A stretch of 64,000 nucleotides of DNA from Candidatus Sabulitectum silens (GCA_001875255.1 MJAN01000009.1:34299-98298); one strand, 5' to 3'; positions 19,414-31,132 are shown, numbered from the stretch's first letter. The notes: generated from the letters alone by a model not told the origin. Program-made: numbers and translations.

Positions 19414-20060
19414 ATGGCATCGGGGGAAGGTTGACGAGAAGACGATACTGAAGGCCGCGGCCAGGGTTTTCGGCCGAGAAGGGGTGGGAGCGGGGCAAGG
19501 GTGGACGAGATCGCCGCCGAGGCCGGGCTGAACAAGGCCATGCTCTACTACCGCGTGGGAGACAAGGAAGAGCTCTACAGAAGGGTGGTGCTCCAGGGGC
19601 AGGAGCTGTTCAAAAGTTCCGTGGAAAGGGCGATTGCCGGTTCATCAGGCCCGGAAGAGGCGGTGAATGCCATCATTGAAGCCATAGCGATGAACGCAGG
19701 GGAGAACCGGCTTGTTCCCTCCATTATTCTCAGGGAGATCGCCGGGGGAGGGGCAACCCTTCCCGGTGAGGGCCTCGACGGGATAGGGAAGCTCATGGAG
19801 CTGATCAGGAACCTTATCAATGAGGGGGTGGAGAAGGGCGTTTTCAGGAAGATAGACCCCGGAGCCCTTCAGTTCATGGTCATCGGTGCCGTGTTCACCC
19901 TGTCCCTCACCGGGGATATTCGGCGAAGGACAGCACCGGGTTCACCGGGGCCTGTCACCCCGGCGAAATATCCGAGGCCGTGTGTAACATCCTAAAGGGG
20001 GAATTCTTCGAGGAGGTGAGGAATGAAAAGGATCCTGTATGCATTGCCGCTGCTTCTTAA
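19414..20060 (+). CDS. TetR-family repressor of the efflux operon (frameshifted)
   Basis: ATG follows GGAGGT. After correcting G-run errors near 19424 and 19490, the N-terminal helix-turn-helix reads VDEIAAEAGLNKAMLYYRVG, a typical TetR DNA-binding block, within a ~210-residue protein. Near 19920 another slip is needed; the best continuation gives EISEAVCNILKGEFFEE and a stop at 20058-20060, overlapping the next gene by 38 nt. It is the first gene of a six-gene ABC efflux operon and faces an inverted repeat over its own promoter, so autorepression relieved by the exported compound is likely. Confidence 0.78.
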
Positions 20061-20967
20061 TCTATCCTGTGGAACGGATGAAAACCTCTTTTCTGCCACT
20101 ATGGAGATAGACGAGGTAAGCGTATCCGCCAGGGTAGGGGGGCAGATCACCGGGATCCATGTGTCAGAGGGGGACATGGTGTCCCGGGGGGATCTTCTTG
20201 TGAAGCTGGACGAAACGGAGTACCTGCTGGCCCTTTCCCGGGCGGAGGCGTCGCTCTCATCGGCGGAGGCCGGGCTTGAGACCCTTCTTCAGGGAACCCG
20301 GCGGCAGCAGATAGTTTCAGCTTCCGCCTCGGTGGAAGCCGCCAGGGCTGAAATGATCCAGAGGGAAACCGACCTCCTCAGGGCGAGGGAACTCTTCGCC
20401 GCCGGTGCTCTGTCGGAACAGAGCCTTCAGGCCGCGGAGACAGCTGCGGTGGCGGCGGCATCAAGGTACGACTCAGCTTTTCAGGGTTACTCCCTGGCCG
20501 CCGAGGGGGCCAGGTCAACTGAGATAAGGGCGGCGGAGGCCGGCGTGGCCGGCGCCCTGGCCGGTGTGGAAATGGCCGGGAGTAACCTTGAGTGGACCGG
20601 TGTGACATCCCCGATATCCGGAAGGGTCACGGGGATCGACGCCCTCACCGGCGAGAACTTTCCTCCGGGAATGACACTGCTTACGGTTGCCCCTATGGAC
20701 ACCGTCAAGGTGGTCTTCTACATTCCCCAGCCTCTGCTTTCCAGGGTTGCTCCCGGGGATCCGGGTTGAGGTTACCGCCGCCGGGGAGGAACCCGTTGCC
20801 GGTGTTGTTTCCATGGTGGCCTCCTCCGCGGAGTTCACCCCCTCTTCTGTGGAGACCCGTGAAGGCAGGACCAGTCTGGTCTACAGGGTGGAGGGCCGCC
20901 TGCCCAACCCCGGCGGGGTATTCAAGGGGGGATGCCGGTGGACGCAAGACTTACGGAGCTTCAGTGA
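20023..20967 (+). CDS. HlyD-type membrane fusion lipoprotein (frameshifted)
   Basis: About 315 residues. MKRILYALPLLLNLSCG is a lipoprotein-type signal. Then come a biotinyl-lipoyl half (VSVSARVGGQITGIHVSEGD), a long Ala/Glu-rich coiled-coil hairpin (about residues 80-180) and the second lipoyl half with GVTSPISGRVTGIDALTGE. Corrections are needed near 20760 and 20930; the stop then overlaps the GTG of the next gene. This is the periplasmic adaptor of an ABC exporter such as the YbhG type. Confidence 0.83.
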
Positions 20968-21856
20968 CCGTCAGCTTAAAGGACCTGAAGAAGGCTTTCG
21001 GAAGTGTAAGGGCGGTTGACGGGATCTCATTTCATGTTGAACGGGGTGAGGTGTTCGGGCTGGTTGGCCCCGACGGCGCCGGAAAGACAACCACAATGAG
21101 GATGCTGGCGGCAATTCTTTCCCCGGACTCCGGCACAGCCTCCATACTGGGGCTGGACAGCGCCCTGGAAAGGGAGGGGATACACGACCGCATAGCATAT
21201 ATGAGCCAGCGTTTCGGCCTTTATCAGGATCTTACGGTAATGGAGAACATCCAGTTCTACGGGGACATGTACGGGGTTTACGGCAAAGAGGCTGAGGAGT
21301 CCATTGACAGGCTTCTTCACTGGAGCGGCCTTTCCCCCTTCAGAAAAGACCCGCCGGGAAGCTCTCCGGCGGTATGAAGCAGAAACTCGGCCTTGCCTGC
21401 GCCCTGGTGCACACACCTGAGCTGCTCCTGCTTGACGAACCCACCAACGGGGTTGACCCGGTGAGCCGCAGGGAGTTCTGGGACCTTCTTTACAACCTCG
21501 TTGAGGAGGGTCTTAGCATAGTCCTCACCACCGCCTACCTCGACGAGGCGGAGAGGTGTCACAGGCTTGCCTTCATGGACCGGGGAAGGATTACGGCCAC
21601 AGGGACCCCCGGGGAGATAACCGCCATGATTCCAGGCGGCGTGGAAAGCTTCCCATCGCCTGAACCCTTTGGGGACTCGGAGAGGATAGCCGCCGCCGGC
21701 GGGATCTCCACGGTTTTCGGCAGCGAAGTGCACGTAATGGGCGGGATCGATTACGATCAGATGAAGACTGCCCTGGGCAGGGATGTGGAACTCCGCAGGA
21801 TAGATCCCTCGGTGGAGGACGCCTTCGTTTACCTCTCGACGGTGTCCAGTGGCTGA
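20964..21856 (+). CDS. ABC transporter ATPase 1 (YbhF-like)
   Basis: About 298 residues from GTG at 20964 overlapping the adaptor stop. Walker A GPDGAGKTTT, Q loop (YMSQRFGLY), signature LSGGMKQKLG after one-base repair near 21350, Walker B LLLLDEPTNGVDP, and an H-loop replaced by LTTAYLDEAERC (family-normal in the CcmA/ABC-2 group where the His is often changed). The C-terminal extension is typical of ABC-2 export ATPases. In YbhF the two ATPase domains are fused; here they are separate genes overlapping by eight bases. Confidence 0.87.
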
Positions 21857-22570
21857 ACACGCCGTGGTGCTTCGGGACCTCACGAAGAAGTTCGGTGATT
21901 TCACCGCGGTGAACGGCATCTCCCTCACTGTGGAGAAGGGAGAGATATTCGGCTTCCTGGGGGCCAACGGCGCCGGCAAGTCCACCACCATAAGAATGCT
22001 CTGCGGAATACTGAGACCTACCTCCGGAAGGGGAATAGTGGGTGGTGTGGACATAACCCGCACACCGGAGAATGTGAAGGATTTCATAGGCTACATGAGC
22101 CAGAAGTTCTCCCTCTACGATGACCTCACCATAGGGGAGAACCTGGACTTCTACGCGGGTATCTACTCCGTTCCCGACAGGGAAAGGGCCATTGGGAAAG
22201 CCCTTGCCGACGCCGGTCTCACCGGAATGGGAAAGAAGCTCACCGGAAGCCTTCCCATGGGGTGGAAGCAGCGGCTGGCCCTGGCCTGCTCCGTTATGCA
22301 CGGTCCCTCGATACTCTTCCTCGATGAGCCCACCTCAGGTGTGGACCCAATACCAGAAGGAAATTCTGGGCGGGTATAAGGGAACTGGCCTCCAGGGGAA
22401 CCACGGTGTTCGTCACCACCCACTACATGCTCGAGGCGGAGTACTGCGACAGGATCTCCATAATGAAGACCGGAGATGTGGTTGCCATGGGTTCGCCGGA
22501 GGAGCTGAAAGAGGGCGGAAAGACCCTTGAGGATGTTTTCATCTCCCTTGTGAAAAGGGGTGCAGAATGA
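21849..22570 (+). CDS. ABC transporter ATPase 2
   Basis: About 240 residues from GTG. Walker A GANGAGKSTT, Q loop YMSQKFSLYDD, Walker B ILFLDEPTSGVDP and the H-loop VTTHYMLEAEYCD. The signature is not LSGGQ but LPMGWKQRLALA, as in the second half of YbhF-type proteins. One added base near 22350 restores RRKFWAGIRELA and runs to a stop that overlaps the permease start. Pairs with ATPase 1 and the two permeases. Confidence 0.87.
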
Positions 22571-23660
22571 ATCCCAGGCGGGTAAAGGCAATCGCAAGGA
22601 AGGAATTCCTTCATGTTCTCAGGGATCCCAGGAGCCTGGGGATGGGCATCGCCATTCCTGTTCTGCTTCTGATACTCTTCGGGTACGGTCTCTCACTTGA
22701 TGTGAGTAATGTGCCCCTGGCGGTATGGGACATGGACGGTTCAACGGTTTCCAGGGACCTTGCCCGGTCCTTCGTGAACTCCGAGGCCTTCAGCCCCGCC
22801 GGTGCCATTCACTCACACGAAGAGGTGGAGAACGCCCTTCAACAGGGGAGGCCACTGCGGTGCTGGTGATCCCGCAGGATTATTCCGAAGGGCTACGCCG
22901 GGGGGAAGGGTCAGAGCTTCAGTTCCTGGTTGACGGCAGCGACTCGAACACCGCAAGGCTTTCCATAATGTACGCCACCGGGATACTTCAGAGAACCGGT
23001 GCAGCCCGGCGGGGGGTAAGCATGATAAGCGCCTATAACCCCGCCATGGACACCACATGGTCCATTATTCCCGGTCTCATCGCCATCATCGTGAACGTGA
23101 TAGCCGCCATGCTCACATCCCTCTGTGTGGCCAGGGAGTGGGAGAACGGCACCATGGAGCAGCTGGTCTCCACCCCGGTGCGGAAGGCGGAGTTCATACT
23201 GGGCAAGCTGGTTCCCTACTACTGCATAGGGATAATAGACATAGTGATAGCGGTGATAATGGCCCTTTTCCTCTTCGGGATACCACTGGCGGGGAGCATC
23301 TTCTCCCTTGCCCTGGTCAGCGGTGTGTTCCTCCTGGGAGCCCTTTCCGTGGGAATGCTCATAAGCATCTTCGCCGGTTCCCAGCTCCTTGCAAGCCAGC
23401 TTTCGCTGATAATCACCTTCCTTCCCGGGTTCATCCTCTCCGGGTTCGTTTATGACATCGGGGCAATGCCCGCCGCGGTGGCTCATTTCACCAGGATCAT
23501 ACCCGCCAGGTACTTCGTTTCCCTTCTGCGGGCCATCTTCCTGAAGGGTGTCTGGGGGCCTGCCCTCACACTGGACCTCGCCCTTCTTGGGCTGTTCACC
23601 CTGATCGTTCTGGGGGTATCAAGGCGCCGGCTTCACCTGGACCTGGACGGCGGAGGATGA
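22567..23660 (+). CDS. ABC-2 type permease 1
   Basis: About 364 residues, one frameshift near 22855. The N-terminal KAIARKEFLHVLRDPRSLGM precedes TM1; a large extracytoplasmic loop follows; then a cluster of five helices with REWENGTMEQLVSTP, the conserved ABC-2 loop. This is the YhhJ/YbhR-type export permease. ATG and the preceding TGA overlap (ATGA). Confidence 0.87.
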
Positions 23661-24705
23661 AAGCACGAAGACTTCGGTTCATGCTGAAAAAGGAACTGCT
23701 TCAGACCTTCCGTGACCCCAGGATGCGGATGGTGATACTGGTGGTCCCGGTGTTCCAGACGCTGGTGTTCGGCTATGCGGTGACAACCGACGTGAACCGG
23801 GTGGAAACCGCCATAGTTGATCTGGCGTCCACCCCCGAGAGCAGGTCGGTGATAAGTGATTTCACCTCATCGGGGATATTCCTGCCCTCGGTGGTGGCAG
23901 ATGACTACGCAACGGCATGGGCGGCGCTGGACCAGGGGGAGGTACAGGCGATGCTCTTCTTCGATCCACGGGGAAAGATTCAGGTGGTGACCGACGGCAG
24001 CAGGGGAATATCCTCCGGAGTTACCGCGGGATACGCCTCGGCCATTCTGTCATCCAGGAACGCTCCCCCCGTTGAACTCCGTTCCAGGGCCTGGTACAAT
24101 CCCCTTCTGGAGAGCCGCAACTTCTACGTGCCCGGTGTTATAGCCATGATGGTGATGGTTATCACACTGATACTCAGCAGCATGGCGGTGGTCAGGGAGA
24201 AGGAGATAGGCACCATGGAGCAGATAATGGTGACCCCCATAAAAAGGTGGGAGTTCATAGTGGGGAAGACCCTCCCATTCGCCGCCATAGGCATGGTCAA
24301 TGTGCTGGTGGTCAGTGCCGTGGCGGTGCTCTGGTTCAATATTCCCCTCAGGGCAGCATTCCCCTTCTCATGCTGGCCTCTGTACTCTACCTGATGAACA
24401 CCCTGGGTATGGGGTTGCTGATATCCACGGTGTCATCCACCCAGCAGCAGGCCATGCTCTCAAGCTTCTTCTTCATCTTTCCCGCCACACTGCTCTCCGG
24501 CTTTGCCTTCCCAATAGAGAACATGCCCGGTGCTATCCGTGCCCTGACACTTCTCAACCCTGTTCGCTACATGATGACGGTTCTAAGGGAGATCTTCCTG
24601 AAGGGCAACGGCCTGGAAACCCTCTGGCCGCAGTTTCTCGCACTGCTGATGCTGGGAAGCGCCCTGCTCGCAGGGGCTACCCTAAGGTTCAGAAAGACAA
24701 TCTGA
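23657..24705 (+). CDS. ABC-2 type permease 2
   Basis: About 350 residues, one frameshift near 24360 (C run). Same architecture as permease 1: KKELLQTFRDPRMRMVIL, one TM, a large loop, then REKEIGTMEQIMVTPIKRWE and five helices. The two permeases form a heterodimer with the two ATPases and the HlyD adaptor. The operon ends here; a dispersed repeat begins nine bases after the stop. Confidence 0.87.
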
Positions 24706-24714
24706 CCCAATCCA

Positions 24715-24783
24715 AAGCCATCCGTAAATTTGACAAATAGATTCCATAAGACTAAACAGCACAACAATATAAGCATGCCCATG
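24715..24783 (+). repeat. Dispersed intergenic repeat, copy A
   Basis: Core at 24715-24740: AAGCCATCCGTAAA followed directly by TTTGACAAATAG. Identical to copy C for 28 bases. Over 69 bases it also matches copy B (about 51 positions by eye), including AACAATATA and GCAT near the end. It starts 9 nt after the ABC operon stop and points at the 3' end of the opposite-strand flavodiiron gene. Function unknown. Confidence 0.8.
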
Positions 24784-24874
24784 TTTTGATATAGGAATCG
24801 GTTTACTGCTTAAAAATACAAGGCATATGCAATCACTCCCCGGGAGTTCAGCTCACCGGTATTCTCAAAAAGGT

Positions 24875-26057
24875 TCAGAGAGCCCGGGCTGTTTCCCTTC
24901 CGAATGCTTCGCACTTATCCATTTCTTCTTCATCGGGGTTCCAGAGATTTTTCAGACCTGGAGATAGGATTTCGAAGCCGGCCTTTTCCAGCCATTCTGT
25001 GATACGGGGCACAGACTCGCCGCTCCAGCCGTAGCAGCCGAAGGCGGCGGCCTTTTTCCCCTTGAAGCGGAGCCCCTCTATCTCCTCAAGGATCCCGGCT
25101 GTGCCGCTGGTTATTCCCTTTCCGATGGTGGGAGAGCCCACTAGAACGGCTTTGGACCTGAAAACTTCTGTGATGATGTCGTTCTTGTCCGACTTGGGTA
25201 TGTTGAAGAGCTTCAGGGTGATGTCCGATCTTTCCAGGTTGATCCCCCTGGCGATGCCTTCAGCCATTGTCTTCGTGCCCTCCCACATAGTGTCGTAGAG
25301 AATGGTCACCTGATTCTCAGCATAGCTGTCCGCCCATTCGAGATACTTCTCAACTATCTGAACCGGGTTGTCCCTCCATATGACGCCATGACTTGTGGCA
25401 ATGATATCAATTGGAATGTGCATGGCCAGCACTTCATTTATCTTCTTCGTCACAAGGGAGCTGAAGGGAGTGAGTATGTTTGCGTAGTACTTGATGCACT
25501 CCTGCATCAGCTCAGCCTGATCGACCAGGTCGTTGAAGAGTAGTTCGGTGGCATAGTGCTCACCGAAGGCGTCGTTGCTGAAGAGCACATTCTCACCGGT
25601 AAGGTAGGTGGCCATGCTGTCCGGCCAGTGGAGCATGGGCATCTCGACGAAGACAAGGGTTTTTCCACCGCCGATGTCCATTGTGTCCCCGGTCTTGACT
25701 GTTTTGAAGTTCCAGTCCTGGTGGTACTGGCCCTTCAGGGATTTCACCGCATTGGCTGTACAGTAGATCGGGGTGTCGGGAATTTGCTTCATGAGCTCCG
25801 GCAGAGCGCCGCTGTGATCCACCTCGCCGTGATTCGCCACCACGAAGTCGATGTCCCCTGGATCCACCTCCTTCTTCAGGTTCTTCACGAATTCTTTGGC
25901 AAAGGGCTTCCAGACGGTATCAATGAGAACGATTTTATCACCCTGACGAGGTAGCTGTTGTATGTGGACCCCTGTGTGTAGAGTACTCGCCGCCGTGGAA
26001 CTTCCGTAGCTCCCAGTCAACCTTGCCTACCCAGGTTATGCTGTCGGTTATCTTCAT
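24875..26057 (-). CDS. Flavodiiron protein (rubredoxin:oxygen/NO oxidoreductase)
   Basis: About 394 residues after repair of two nearby G-run errors near 25955. N-terminal metallo-beta-lactamase-like domain with di-iron ligands in HGEVDHSG and later His/Asp positions (LHWPDSM, SNDAFGEH, ATSHG); C-terminal flavodoxin domain with the FMN loop YDTMWEGTKTMAEGI and SPTIGKG. ATG at 26057 has GGAGGT seven bases upstream. It reduces O2 (or NO) to water with electrons from rubredoxin, protecting an anaerobe. No rubredoxin gene is adjacent. Repeat copies A and B flank it in direct orientation. Confidence 0.93.
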
Positions 26058-26077
26058 TCCCATTACCTCCCCTTCCA

Positions 26078-26146
26078 AGGCCATCGGTAAATATGACAAA
26101 TAGGTTTTATATAATCGTACATTATAACAATATATGCATTACCATG
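26078..26146 (+). repeat. Dispersed intergenic repeat, copy B
   Basis: AGGCCATCGGTAAA then TATGACAAATAG at 26078-26103, with further similarity to copy A up to 26146. Lies in the leader of the flavodiiron gene, in antisense to it, pointing to the 3' end of the minus-strand MFS gene. Confidence 0.75.
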
Positions 26147-26179
26147 ATGGGACGGAAGTGTCCGGTTGAACCGTGAAGG

Positions 26180-27427
26180 CTAATCCTCCTGAGAAGAGAG
26201 GGTGCCGGCCTTTCTCAGACCCGGAAAGAGCTTTAACCAGGTCGCAACCACTACTAGGGTCCCTATGCCACCGCTGACCACCGATATGACCGGTGTGAAC
26301 AACTGGGCGACAAGGCCTGATTCGAACCCCCCGAGTTCATTTGATGAGCCGATGAAAAGAAAGTTCACCGCTGATACCCTTCCCCTCATGTGGTTCGGAG
26401 TGCGCATCTGAACAAGGGTCTGGCGTATTACCACGCTGACGTTATCGAAGAAACCAGTGAAGAAAAGCATGGCCCAGGAGAGCCAGAAGCTTTTAGAGAG
26501 ACCGAAAACCACGGTGGCAAGGCCGAATGCGGCAACCGCGGTGAACATGGACCGTCCTGCCCTTCTCATGGGGGGTCTGTGGGCCAGAATGAGGGCCATT
26601 GCTATGGAACCAGCCGCCGGGGCAGCACGGAGCCAGCCAAGAACCTCCTCCGGGGAGAAGCCGAAGGGAGGATTGGTTATGATGTCCCTGGCGAAGATGG
26701 GGAGCAGGTAAACGGCGCCTCCGAGGAAAACCGCGAAAAGATCCAGGGATATGCTTCCCAGGATGAGCTTCCTGTTCCAGACGAACCTGATTCCCTCGAT
26801 GACCTGTTTTACCATCTGTCCCCTGTGCGTTCTGGGAGCGTCTGGTATCTTCATGCCGGTGAGCAGCAGTATGTAGATAACGGTGGTCGCCGCACTGAAC
26901 AGATATGCCGAGGGTATGCTTTTGGTAATTATGAAGCCGCCCACCGCGGGGCCCACCACCGCCGCCAGGTGAAACAGGGTAGTTCTCCATTTCACTGCAC
27001 CTTCGAACTGATCCGCCGGAACCAGAAGGGGCAGCAGCGCCGTTCTGGCCGGAGTTGCCACACGGTGGAAGGTCGCGTCAAGGAATAGCAGCACATACAT
27101 CCATTCGATGGAGCCGCTTCTGTGGCTGAAAACCGCCAGTGCCAGGGATGTAAGGGTTGTTCCCAGAAGGCCCGCTATCATGACCTTGCGGCGGTCAAAC
27201 ACATCCGCAAGGTAGCCCGCGGGAAGGGTGAAGAGCAGCATCGGAACCGCCTGGGCAAGGCCTATCAGTCCCAGCATCAGGGCCTGGTCGGTTCTCTGAT
27301 ACATCTCCCAGCCTATGGCGAGGCTCTGGGCAGCGGTGCCGATATGCACAAGTACACCCCCCAGAAGAAGGCTTCTGAAGGCTTTTATTCTGAATACCCC
27401 GTAGGGATCATGAGAGGATTTTCCCAA
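26180..27427 (-). CDS. MFS exporter (EntS/MFS_3-like)
   Basis: 415 residues, intact, twelve predicted membrane helices. GYLADVFDRRKVMIAGLLGT is the MFS loop 2-3 signature, and the later MRGRVSAVNFLFIGSSNELG matches the EntS/MFS_3 group (enterobactin exporter-like and macrolide efflux-like proteins). It should export a small molecule by proton antiport. The upstream 150 bases before the divergent hybrid kinase hold the shared promoter region. Confidence 0.88.
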   Translation of the reverse strand: MGKSSHDPYGVFRIKAFRSLLLGGVLVHIGTAAQSLAIGWEMYQRTDQALMLGLIGLAQAVPMLLFTLPAGYLADVFDRRKVMIAGLLGTTLTSLALAVFSHRSGSIEWMYVLLFLDATFHRVATPARTALLPLLVPADQFEGAVKWRTTLFHLAAVVGPAVGGFIITKSIPSAYLFSAATTVIYILLLTGMKIPDAPRTHRGQMVKQVIEGIRFVWNRKLILGSISLDLFAVFLGGAVYLLPIFARDIITNPPFGFSPEEVLGWLRAAPAAGSIAMALILAHRPPMRRAGRSMFTAVAAFGLATVVFGLSKSFWLSWAMLFFTGFFDNVSVVIRQTLVQMRTPNHMRGRVSAVNFLFIGSSNELGGFESGLVAQLFTPVISVVSGGIGTLVVVATWLKLFPGLRKAGTLSSQED

Positions 27428-27579
27428 AGCTTGCCGTTGCCTTTCATCGTTATCAACCCAGCAACTATTGTGAAAAATGGCCCTTCAGGGAAAGGAGGGC
27501 CTTCGTGAATGACGATTGAGGTTGGCGTGGTGTGCATTTCTTTGCATTATTGTCTTAAGGATTTTTATTGAGGTGACAA

Positions 27580-29926
27580 ATGAATGAAACTTCGAGTGGG
27601 TTTGACGGTGCCATGCTTCTTCAGGCACTTCTGGAGAATGCTTCAGACTGCATTTTCGTCAAGGATTCTTCTCTGAAATATGCCATGGTCAGCAGCTCCA
27701 TGGCCACTCTGCTTGGAATGAAAAGGGCGGAAATCATAGGTAAAACTGACGATATGCTCTTCGGGCCGATCGCCGCTGAACAGATACGGCGAGAGGATAT
27801 GAGGGTTCTAACAGGGGAAACAGTAAGGAGTATTTCGGAAATACCTGCACAGGATTCAGTCCACAGTTTCGAGACGATTAAATACCTATACGGGAAGCTT
27901 CCGGGGAAATAGCAGGTATCTGCGGCATTGCCTGGGATATGTTGGAGTCCAGAAAGATACTGGAGGATCTCAAAAACAGGGAAGACCTCCTGAACAGGGT
28001 TTCGACATACTGCCGGTGGGGCTGTGGTTCGCCGACGAAAGAGGAAAACTGCTCAGGGAAACCCGCCGGTGTAAAGATATGGGGTGCCGAACCACTTGTC
28101 GGCCCAGAGGAATACGGAGTTTTCAAGGCATGGCGCTATCCCTCCGGAGAGTTCATTCAGCCTGAGGACTGGGCTCTGGCCAGATCTGTTCAGCAGGGGG
28201 AGACAATCATCAATGAGCTCCTTGAGATAGAGGGTTTCGACGGCGAGAGAAAGATCATTCTCAACAGCACCGCCCCTGTTCTCGCTGCGGACGGCTCTGT
28301 AAAGGGGGCCATAATAGTCAACCAGGATGTTTCCAAAAGAATGCATGCGGAAGAGGCCCTTCGGGCAAGTGAAGAGAAGTACAGGATCATAGCGGAGAAC
28401 ACCGGCGACGTGATAACCATGATGGACATGGACCTGAGATTCACCTTCGTGAGTCCCTCCATTTTCCAACTCAGGGGTTATACCGTGGAAGAAGCCCTGG
28501 AACAGACCATCGATCAGGTCCTCACCCCTGAGTCACTGGAAATGTGCAGAAAGGTCCTTGCCGAGGAGATCCAGCGGGAAATGACCCCGGGCGAGCCGGA
28601 AGATCGCGCACCCTCATACTTGAGGAATATCACAGGGACGGCAGAACATTCTTCAGCGAAGACACCCTGTCTTTCATAAGGGACAAAGGGGGCAGGCCCG
28701 TTGGAATACTCAGCGTTTCCAGGGACATCACAGACAGGATCATGGCGGAGAGGGAGCGGGACAGGCTGCAGAAACAGCTTCTCCATGCTGTGAAAATGGA
28801 GTCCATCGGCAAGCTTGCCGGGGGAATAGCCCACGATTTCAACAACCTTCTCATGGGTATCATGCACAATGTTCGCCTCTGCTCAGATATGCTGGGGGAA
28901 GGCCATGAGGCCGGGGTAACACTTGGCAGGATAGAGGAAGACGCGAAGCGTTCCGCCGGTCTGACAAAACAGCTGCTATCCTTTGCAAGAAGGGAGGCCA
29001 TCACACCTGAAGTACTTAACCTCGGCCGAACCGTTGAAGACGCCCTCCGCATGCTGAAGCCCTTGATAGGGGAGGATGTCCAGCTGTGCTGGCACCCTTC
29101 CGTGGAAGATCTTTCAGTTCTTATGGACGTATCACAGGTGGATCAGATACTCTCTAACCTCATTCTCAACTCCCGGGACGCGATAAGCGACATAGGCTCC
29201 ATTACCGTCTCGCTCGAGGCCGTTGAGCTTGAGGAGGCCTTCTGCAGCGTCCACAGCGAGGCAGAACCCGGTTCATACGCCCTTCTTACTGTATCTGACA
29301 CCGGTAGTGGAATGGACAGCGAAACGAAAAAGCATATTTTCGAACCCTTCTTCTCCACAAAGACAGAGGTAAGTGGAACCGGTCTTGGGCTTTCAACGGT
29401 GTATGGTGCCGTGATGCAGAACGGCGGTTTCATAGATGTCTACAGCGAGCCCTGCTGCGGAACGGTCTTTCGTGTTTTCCTGCCGATCTGCACCTCCGGT
29501 GAGAACGGGAAGACACAGCTGAAGAAGAAAAAGTTCGCTCCCGGAAGCGGTGAAACTGTGCTGGTGGTGGAGGACGAGCCATCGGTGCGGGAAACAGTGT
29601 CCGAATTCCTAAGGCGTTATGGATACAATGTGATAGAGGCGGAAATGCCCGAAGAGGCATTCGCAGTGCTTAAGAAGCATACCGGCAGGATCGATCTCAT
29701 CCTTACCGATGTGGTCATGCCGGGAATGACCGGAAGGGAGCTTGTTGAGCGCATTCAATCGGAGTTCCCGGGAATCAGCGCCATCTATATGTCCGGCTAC
29801 ACGGAAGACGCCATTATCAAAAGGGGAGTTCTCGCCGGGGACGTGGACTTTCTGTCAAAGCCCTTTTCACCGGAAGATCTCGCCATGAAGGTTCGCACGG
29901 TTCTCGACAGAGGGGATAGTACATGA
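27580..29926 (+). CDS. Hybrid sensor kinase: PAS-PAS-PAS-HisKA-HATPase-REC (frameshifted)
   Basis: About 780 residues, soluble. The first PAS is ALLENASDCIFVKDSSLKYA; a second PAS region holds LPVGLWFADERGKLL; a third holds AENTGDVITMMDMDLRFTFV. Then come the H box GGIAHDFNNLLMGI, N box NLILNSRDAI, G boxes DTGSGM and GTGLGLS, and a C-terminal receiver with VVEDEPSVRE, phospho-acceptor ILTDVVMPGMTG and the Lys in FLSKPFSPEDL. Corrections near 27885, 28000, 28060 and 28600. The receiver has no output domain, so it likely feeds a phosphorelay or self-regulates. It overlaps the next gene by ATGA. Confidence 0.87.
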
Positions 29927-30992
29927 GAAAGACCATTGCGTTGGTGCTGGCGGCAACCGCCGTCGCCCTTTCCTCCTGGCCTGTTGTGATCGAAGTTGAA
30001 GAGGAAACCCTCCTTGAGCCCATGGACATCCTGCTCCTTGAGTCCGGGGAGGTGATAGTTACCCTTGCCGGACCCTTCACAAGCCCTGAGATCATATGCA
30101 TCGATCCCCGAGGATCAGTACTATGGCATAAGACTATTCTGCACACCGACGATATGTCCCGGGAATTTGAGAGCGGTGGCTATCTTGTTCCCATACAGGA
30201 AGGGTTCGCGGCGGCATTTCATTCTGAACCAAGGGCAACCGGGATCAACACGGATGTGGTTATAGCTGCCTTCGATAAAAGCGGTGAACCTCTCTGGACC
30301 TATATCCTCGGCCTGGATGACCAGGACAACTGGATGTGCAGCGATATGATAAGCTGCGCCGACGGCGGAGTTCTCATTATCGGCTCACCGGGCACAATGC
30401 TCCCCGGGGGATATGCACTGAAACTGGATTCTAATGGCGGGCTTCTCTGGATCACAGCGACTGATGTTATGGAGGAATACCCCGTTTCAGTCACCGAGAA
30501 CTTGAACGGTGATTACATCTGCCTTCAATACGCCCCCTGGCTGGACCAAACAGTGCTTCAGCCGTTCTCCGGGGAGGGGGAGATTCTTCCTCCTGTGGCC
30601 GTGGCAACCGACGGAATAACACCACACACCATTCACGACCTTCAGGGTTCTCTCTGGCTTGTTTCCCGGGGGACAGGGGGGTTTCTTGACGGAGTGGGGC
30701 TGGACGAGGAACTGGCGGTGAACCGGGCGTTTCGGCTGGGCTTCCCGGAAATACCATCATTCGGCAGGTCTCCTCACTGAGCGAAGGATTTCTTCTTTCG
30801 GGAGCACAGGGCGACTCGGCCTATGTTGCCATAATGGACACCGGAGGTAATCCCCTGCTGGAGGATTATCTATACCAGGGGGAAAGCTGCCTCTTCACCG
30901 CCGCCACAGAGAGCGACGGAGCCGTTGCCGTCTGCGGAATCGTCTTCGGACAGGATGGGATGCCGGTATCCTTCATTGTGCATAAGTATTGA
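29923..30992 (+). CDS. Secreted beta-propeller-like protein
   Basis: About 356 residues after one repair near 30750. Signal peptide (MRKTIALVLAATAVALSS). Repeated blade-like units pairing DxxG(S/E)-x-L/P-WxxxxL (for example DPRGSVLWHKTI, DKSGEPLWTYIL, DSNGGLLWITAT) with GG-x-L/V lines suggest a PQQ-like or delta-60-repeat propeller. No sorting domain at the C terminus (ends SFIVHKY). Coupled to the hybrid kinase by ATGA; it may sense something in the periplasm, but that is inference. Confidence 0.7.
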
Positions 30993-31006
30993 TATGAGGT
31001 GATGTT

Positions 31007-31132
31007 ATGATTTCCGTACTTGCTTTTCCTGTGGTCCTGGCCGGTGTTCTCACTTTGATCACCCTGCTGGTTAGCTCTTCCGCATTCATTCCCCTCATCA
31101 TAGCGGTACAACTGCTTATGGCAGTGTTTTAA
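31007..31132 (+). CDS. Small membrane protein (41 aa)
   Basis: ATG preceded by GAGGTGATGTT. The 41 residues MISVLAFPVVLAGVLTLITL...LLMAVF are almost entirely hydrophobic, with a short SSS break in the middle, fitting one or two membrane helices. It starts 15 nt after the propeller protein stop, so it is likely the last gene of that operon. Its stop codon overlaps the first bases of repeat copy C. Too small to assign to a family. Confidence 0.55.
   Translation: MISVLAFPVVLAGVLTLITLLVSSSAFIPLIIAVQLLMAVF

Noticed and set aside
24715..24760. Repeat copy A read as an ordinary promoter (TTGACA)
   Set aside because: At 16-17 bp from TTGACA only copy A has something like a -10 (TAAACA); copies B, C and D do not, so a simple shared promoter is not supported.
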